A stretch of 64,000 nt of DNA from Gigantopelta aegis (lineage: Eukaryota; Mollusca; Gastropoda; Neomphalida; Peltospiridae): the NCBI RefSeq assembly GCF_016097555.1, contig NC_054702.1, positions 63,967,682 to 64,031,681 of the forward strand, read 5' to 3'. Below are positions 58,965-64,000 of this stretch, one piece after another. The notes under the pieces are model-generated. The model made no database searches. It had not been told where the DNA came from and worked only from the letters and a program-made list of their open reading frames with translations. Position 1 is the stretch's first letter; each line of letters begins with the position of its first letter. The translations under genes and the position numbers were made by a program.

Positions 58965-60696
58965 ATCTACGTTTTTCTTAAGACCCTAGATTCACGCTTG
59001 CGGTCAGTCAAGCGATGTAAACATCACACTCGTCATTTCCAATACAAAAGCGTCAAAAGGATGTATTAATAATATGACTTCCAATGTGTCAGGCCATTGG
59101 CTATTAAAGCTGCACTTGTCAACGACATATCCATAGGACTGGCACTTACAAGATCTGGTGGACAAATCAAAACCTAAGCCCAGGCAAAATAGAACCTGCT
59201 CCCATGAATGTGCTGTTTCTTTAATCATGACTTTCCTTTTATTATTATTTTACTTTTCTTCATCTTTTTGTTGTTGTATTTGTTTAATTTCCTTTTTCCT
59301 TTATGCCAAAATACATACACATGCACGCACACACTCCGGGTAAACCTGGAGCACGTTCAGGAGGGCATCGTCAAGTGATTGCACAACTCAAAGAAAGCCT
59401 TTCTTAGGATTACTAATAATCAAATAAAACTTAAATTTTTATCCAAGGTTAAATCTGTTGGTGTAGCCAGGATTTTATAGAGACTTGGTCATTGGGGCGA
59501 CTGGCAAATATATAAGGTTTAAAATTAAATAGCTGTGATTGAAGGGGGTGGGGGGGGGGGGGTAATCGTGCCCCATCTCACCCTTGTAGGTAATTCATTA
59601 ATTACTTTCTAGCATTATTATACTGACCAGATGTGACATTTCAGAACATTTAAATTTGTCTCCAGATAAAATTTTGATAAATGTAGGTGCCAGACGAATT
59701 TGTGAACAACACACCGAAATTAATGTCACATGAGACGTGAATAAGAAAAAAAAAGAAACCGTTGTAGATCATATAAATATAGGCCTATATACAAAGATGT
59801 AAGAGAACCCGGTAAAACTCGTCTTTAAAACGGATTAAAAACATGCAGCTGTATTTATTTGGATGCTGGGGAATAGCATTAGAGACCATTCAAAGAATAA
59901 TTCGTTCCTCTTCACTTCACACCCTTTTTAAACATCAAGCGAGTCTAGACCCATTCCTGCATAAAATCCTGCACACGTGGCTGAATATCTAATTTCTACA
60001 TGTCACTTCCTTGGAATAACCCACGTATGTCGGTGCCAGTAATTAAAATTCGTTGCCACTTAAGTATGCACGCTACCTCAATTTGTATAGGCTATAATTA
60101 TACCTAGCTGGATTTAAAGTATTCGTCTAATTATATTAGCTTCCAACCAATTACGGTCATTAGGCGTGTCACCATTAACTCATTTAGATAATTAAACAGG
60201 GAGTTATTTGTTTTGTCATGGTAACTAACAGCGAACAACAGGATAATTGAGACGAACAGTTGTATATTCATGAGCATAAGAAGACTAAGTAGAGTCCGTG
60301 CACAATTTATTCCTCGCAATGCATCATCGGTGTTGTGTTCTCTTTTAATGTATCTACATGGAATTTACGTTTGAAAGCAGCATAGACAAACAAGGGTAAA
60401 GTGAAAAATATATATTGTACAGAACTTCATTATTGGTAATCAAAAACTGTTCGTCATTTTATTTGCATGTCCAAGAAACGTATTGGTAATGAATATGTCT
60501 TTCTCCTTGAATTGGTTGTTTTAAATGTTTTTCTTGGGAATCGGTTGGGTGAACATTCGATGATACAATCGGTTGAAATCATTTCTTAGGCTACACATTA
60601 GTGAGAACATCATTCGTTATTTATGATAACAATTGTGTAATTATATAGCCTACGTGCATAAGTGAAAATTATACGTTTAAAATTGTTTTAACCTAA
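58965..60696. other. Intergenic, no recognised gene
   Basis: Short open frames only. A poly-G run lies at ~59548-59561. Confidence 0.5.
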
Positions 60697-60810
60697 CCAG
60701 GGCTCCGTTCCACGAAGCGATCTTAGGACTAAGATCACCTTAGTGCATAAGGTAGCTATGCACGTAAGGTGATCTTAGGGCTAATATCGTGTTGTGGAAC
60801 GGGGCCCTGG
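60697..60810. repeat. Palindromic repeat A, 114 bp
   Basis: CAGGGCTCCGTTCCACGAAG at left against (reverse) CCAGGGCCCCGTTCCACAAC. The arms continue through GATCTTAG and ACTAAGATCACCTTA around a TAGCTA centre. Confidence 0.85.
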
Positions 60811-60920
60811 TGCTTATAATTAAACTTTTAAAATAGAATCTAGTCTTGAGGTCTATTAACCTAATAGAATCTAAGATTTTAAAGTCATGGCAACGACAAT
60901 TTTATAAGCACGTGCCCAGG
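60805..60920. repeat. Palindromic repeat B, 116 bp, overlapping A by 6 bp
   Basis: CCTGGTGCTTATAATTAAAC at left against (reverse) CCTGGGCACGTGCTTATAAA. Related to the fold-back MITE at 40879-41026. Confidence 0.75.
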
Positions 60921-62004
60921 TTTATATGGGGATTATGAGGAATATGGGGAATATGAGGATATGCAAGAAACAGAAACGTTTCCAACTCACTTTCGCTCGT
61001 TTTCAAGTCTTTAGATACTGTTTTAAAGTCGTAAGTTAAATTATATCTAACGGCCACTTATGCAGTGTTATATTTATAATGCGTCAGGGACTTTATTATT
61101 TCAATATGTAAAATAAATAAATAATAATTATTATTATTTAAAAAATCTCGCAAATATGTTAAACACCGGGTCACAAAATCTATAAACTATAGTTTGAGAC
61201 CTTGAACACGCACCAAGCGGATTAGTGAGGATGCGCGCGCAGCTTTCTACCGACCTGTTTTTCATTTAGCAAGTGGTATGGTTTTGAGAGTTTGTTTTGA
61301 AATTTGGAAAAAAATCTGTTGTAGATTAACGAACAAATATTAATACATTTCACGTTTTTCCTTTTTATCATTATACTTAACTGATTGTCTTTTTGTAGGT
61401 TTTGTAAAGTAGTATTTTATATGTGGTTCATATTTCAGAATGCTCGATTTTCGGTCGCCATTTTAATGCAGGGAAGACAACTCTTCAAGTATTATTTTTC
61501 AAACGCTTTAATGTTTTATGTGTACTTTTTGATGAGCGAAATGTAAATGAGTTGAACCATTTAATTTTTTTTTAACCAAAAATACAAAACATTAAGAAAA
61601 AATCTTTATACCTACAAAGTAACATCATTATTTAATTCATATCTATTTTTAGAATACAAGGAAGCCATTTGTAAAAAAAAAAAAAAAAAAGTTGGGCAAT
61701 TATGCTTAGAGGCTGATGACATATAAATAAAAATTGAAGTCTGAACCCCACATTGTTAACTAGGCCTACAATAAATTAATCTACCATTAATTTCCTTAGA
61801 TTTTTTCCCCACATAATTTTGTTCCGACCAAGGCTAGCTCTGGATAAGCAAAACATTTTACTAAAGTATCTTTTAAAAATGCAAAACCACAGTTATTGGT
61901 TCCATAGTTATTTACCAACAAAATATTAAATTTGCCAATTATTCCTAAAATTTGCAGTTGACCAATTTGGTGAGTGCCAGAGCTAGCACTGCAGACAGTA
62001 TGCA

Positions 62005-62128
62005 GTCAAAACGGCCCCGTGATGAAACAGACCAGAACATGTAAGTCGAAACGGCCAAAGAAAAAAGTTTAAAATGGCCAAAGAAAATGGTCAAAACTGC
62101 CAAAAGAAATGGTCAGAACGGCCAATAG
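62005..62128. repeat. Short degenerate tandem array
   Basis: Five or so units of the form AACGGCCAAAGAAAATGGTC, about 22-26 bp each. Confidence 0.7.
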
Positions 62129-62188
62129 GTACTATCACGTTAAATTAATTCCCATTAGTAATCAATATAGCCTATATCATAGGCAGTT

Positions 62189-63102
62189 CAGGCCTTGACC
62201 TTAAATTTTTTCAGTGGTAGCACCGGGCTACCACGTTATAAAATCTAGTAGCCCTTAGTAAAAATTGGTAGCCCCCACAAAGTTCTTTAAAAGAAAAATA
62301 ATTTCTTTTTATTTAAACGTTTTAGGGTGGGTTTTTGTAAATCATGAGCAAATAAACAAAACAACCGACTTGTTTGGTACGATTCCAGAAATACACAATA
62401 GTATTTATTGTTGTTATTATTATTTATTGTTTTAGGCCTAATCTCGTAATGAAGGCTTACAAAATATTATTGAAACACTTCATACGGTTTTCACGAGTAG
62501 AACTCGGCTGTCTGCCAATCGTACGATTTTCAGATCGATATTGCATATTTTAATATGGCTGCAATTATTTTAATAGGTGTAATTTTGAAGAATCTCAGCC
62601 AAACTTGCCTTTATTCCAAAACAATAGCGTTTTTTATTGATGACAATAAACTTGTAAATGCCGAAAGCCAATTAGCCCAGATAGGAGATCGCCATGTGTG
62701 TTTGTGTTATCACGTGACAAGGTCAGATATCATTTTTAGCGAGGTTATGACCCGTATGAACTAGATATATCTGGCCGCTGGATTACATCAAATTATTTGT
62801 TTTGGTCAGCTATGTTTAAAAAAAAATCCTACCACTGGCAAATATACTCCTTTATTTCACTAAATCATATTGCGCAACCGCCACCTGTGGGTTACACTAG
62901 GGGAGAAATTAACAGTTACAGCGACTCCTGACAGCAGATAGTGCGCACATGAAAGGTGGAATTTCAGATACGTTGATTGTTGAGTGACTGGACATGCCAA
63001 AACATTTGGTAGCCTGGCGGACTACCAGGGTTAGACAACTGGTAGTCCGAGTGAGAAATCGGTAGCCAAAATAGCCCGGGCTACCGCTAAGGTCGAGCCC
63101 TA
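62189..63102. mobile_element. hAT-like inverted-repeat element, non-autonomous
   Basis: Ends CAGGCCTTGACCTTAAA and (reverse) TAGGGCTCGACCTTAGC, both followed by GGTAGCCCGGGCTACC-type words. CAGTT flanks both ends (62184-62188, 63103-63107). CAGGG(C)-type termini suggest hAT. No transposase frame. Confidence 0.6.
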
Positions 63103-63188
63103 CAGTTAAAAAAAAAATATATAAAAACAACCAAAACAGCGGAATCACTGGTAACAATTTATTAGCCTACCCAATGCAATATACTATT

Positions 63189-63390
63189 GTAATTAAGACC
63201 ACCAATTAACATTTTATTTAACAACACTGAATTCAATCAGAGAAAGTGGGGGGGAGGGTTAGTGGACCATCTAGGTTTTCCGGGTGAGTGCATATCGTCT
63301 GAACGAGTTCCTAGTGGCGCTGCTCACCCAGGGGCCACAACGGGCATGTCCCCCAATTTACTTATAATTAAGACCACCAATTGACCTTGT
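63189..63390. repeat. Two direct copies of a 22-bp word, 176 bp apart
   Basis: TAATTAAGACCACCAATT(A/G)AC at ~63190 and ~63366. The final stretch to 64000 shows no gene. Confidence 0.8.
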
Positions 63391-64000
63391 ATTTGAAAAG
63401 GCTGCAACGTGCCTATCCCCAATTAATTTAATAATTATTGTACCACGCTTTGGTGTCGGTCCCTTTGATTTTGAGCAAGATATTACGTTACCCACTAAAA
63501 ACCAATAAATGCATTGTATTCACCTGCTAAACATTTTTTTTTTCCAGGGCACTTCAAATTTTCTAACTAACTAACTAACAATATCATTTGTATACGATAA
63601 TAAAAATATACACACACACCAGCTCATTATACGTTCATTATAAGCTCAATAACACTATCATCTGCATATAATGCCATTTTATAATTACTGTTTTGTAATA
63701 GGCTTCTGGATTGGTTAAAACGCTATCACGTGATCTAAAAAACCAACGTTCATTTGATGAACGCGAAAACCACTTTTTCGATAAACAAATAAAAACAGAA
63801 TGTTATTACCATATCTACTTTTTATCGATTACGTCAACAACGAAATCCCCGAGGATGTAACTTTCTAAGGGAATTCTCTTATTTGTGTATTGAAACAGTT
63901 GTAAATCATTGTTGAATAGAGTTTGATTGTTTTTTTTAATATAGTTTGGTATAATGGCAATATTAATGCATTTGGAATTATAACAATTGAACGTTATATT

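Noticed and set aside
1-64000. LTR retroelements, virus copies, CRISPR arrays
   Set aside because: No paired long terminal repeats, reverse transcriptase, capsid or integrase motifs, or spaced short repeats were seen.

Overview
The window is AT-rich animal nuclear DNA with short coding exons, long repeat-filled introns and GT-AG splice sites. The proteins are metazoan. The dispersed tRNA-headed SINEs (heads such as TAGCCCAGTGGTAAAGC, tails ending TGTCGTTAAAC) are of a kind I associate with molluscs, probably a gastropod. The species cannot be named from the sequence alone.

Two host genes are clear. (1) INO80, the catalytic Snf2-family ATPase of the INO80 chromatin-remodelling complex, lies on the minus strand. 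Eighteen coding exons run from a start codon at 23661 down to 155, and the gene leaves the window on the left. All exon phases agree and give about 671 residues: N-terminal region, DBINO region and the first helicase lobe with DEMGLGKT and DEAQ. (2) An SR-protein splicing factor of the SRSF4/5/6 (Drosophila B52) group lies on the plus strand. Seven coding exons run from 40189 to 55256 and give 290 residues: RRM1, RRM2 with SWQDLKD, and an RS tail. Its second coding intron holds a 62-nt cassette with good splice signals. Including it would bring in an early stop, so it is a candidate 'poison exon' like those known in vertebrate SR genes. The two genes are divergent, with about 16.5 kb between their start codons.

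Most of the rest is mobile-element DNA. INO80 introns hold a Tc1-type DD34E transposon with nearly perfect ends and one nonsense codon (13176-14673), TTAAAGG-ended Kolobok/T2-like MITEs, TA-flanked MITEs, a piggyBac-like TTAA fragment, a 1.7-kb inverted-repeat element and several SINEs. The intergenic stretch (24-40 kb) holds a decayed Tc1 remnant, a tandem array carrying nine RFX/X-box-like palindromes, a decayed PHD/OTU (vertnin-like) coding remnant, a minisatellite and a 3.7-kb Mutator-like element (MULE) with zinc-finger, FLYWCH and MULE-transposase exons. SR-gene introns hold a young SINE with a 12-bp target duplication, a Kolobok-like element with a THAP-domain remnant, a nested insertion with a recognisable empty site elsewhere in the window, and a Tigger/pogo element inside a (TA)n microsatellite. 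A further MITE sits 86 bp after the SR stop codon, probably inside the 3' UTR. The last 5 kb shows fold-back repeats and a 0.9-kb hAT-like element but no gene.

I saw no LTR retroelement, virus copy, CRISPR array or true tRNA/rRNA gene.
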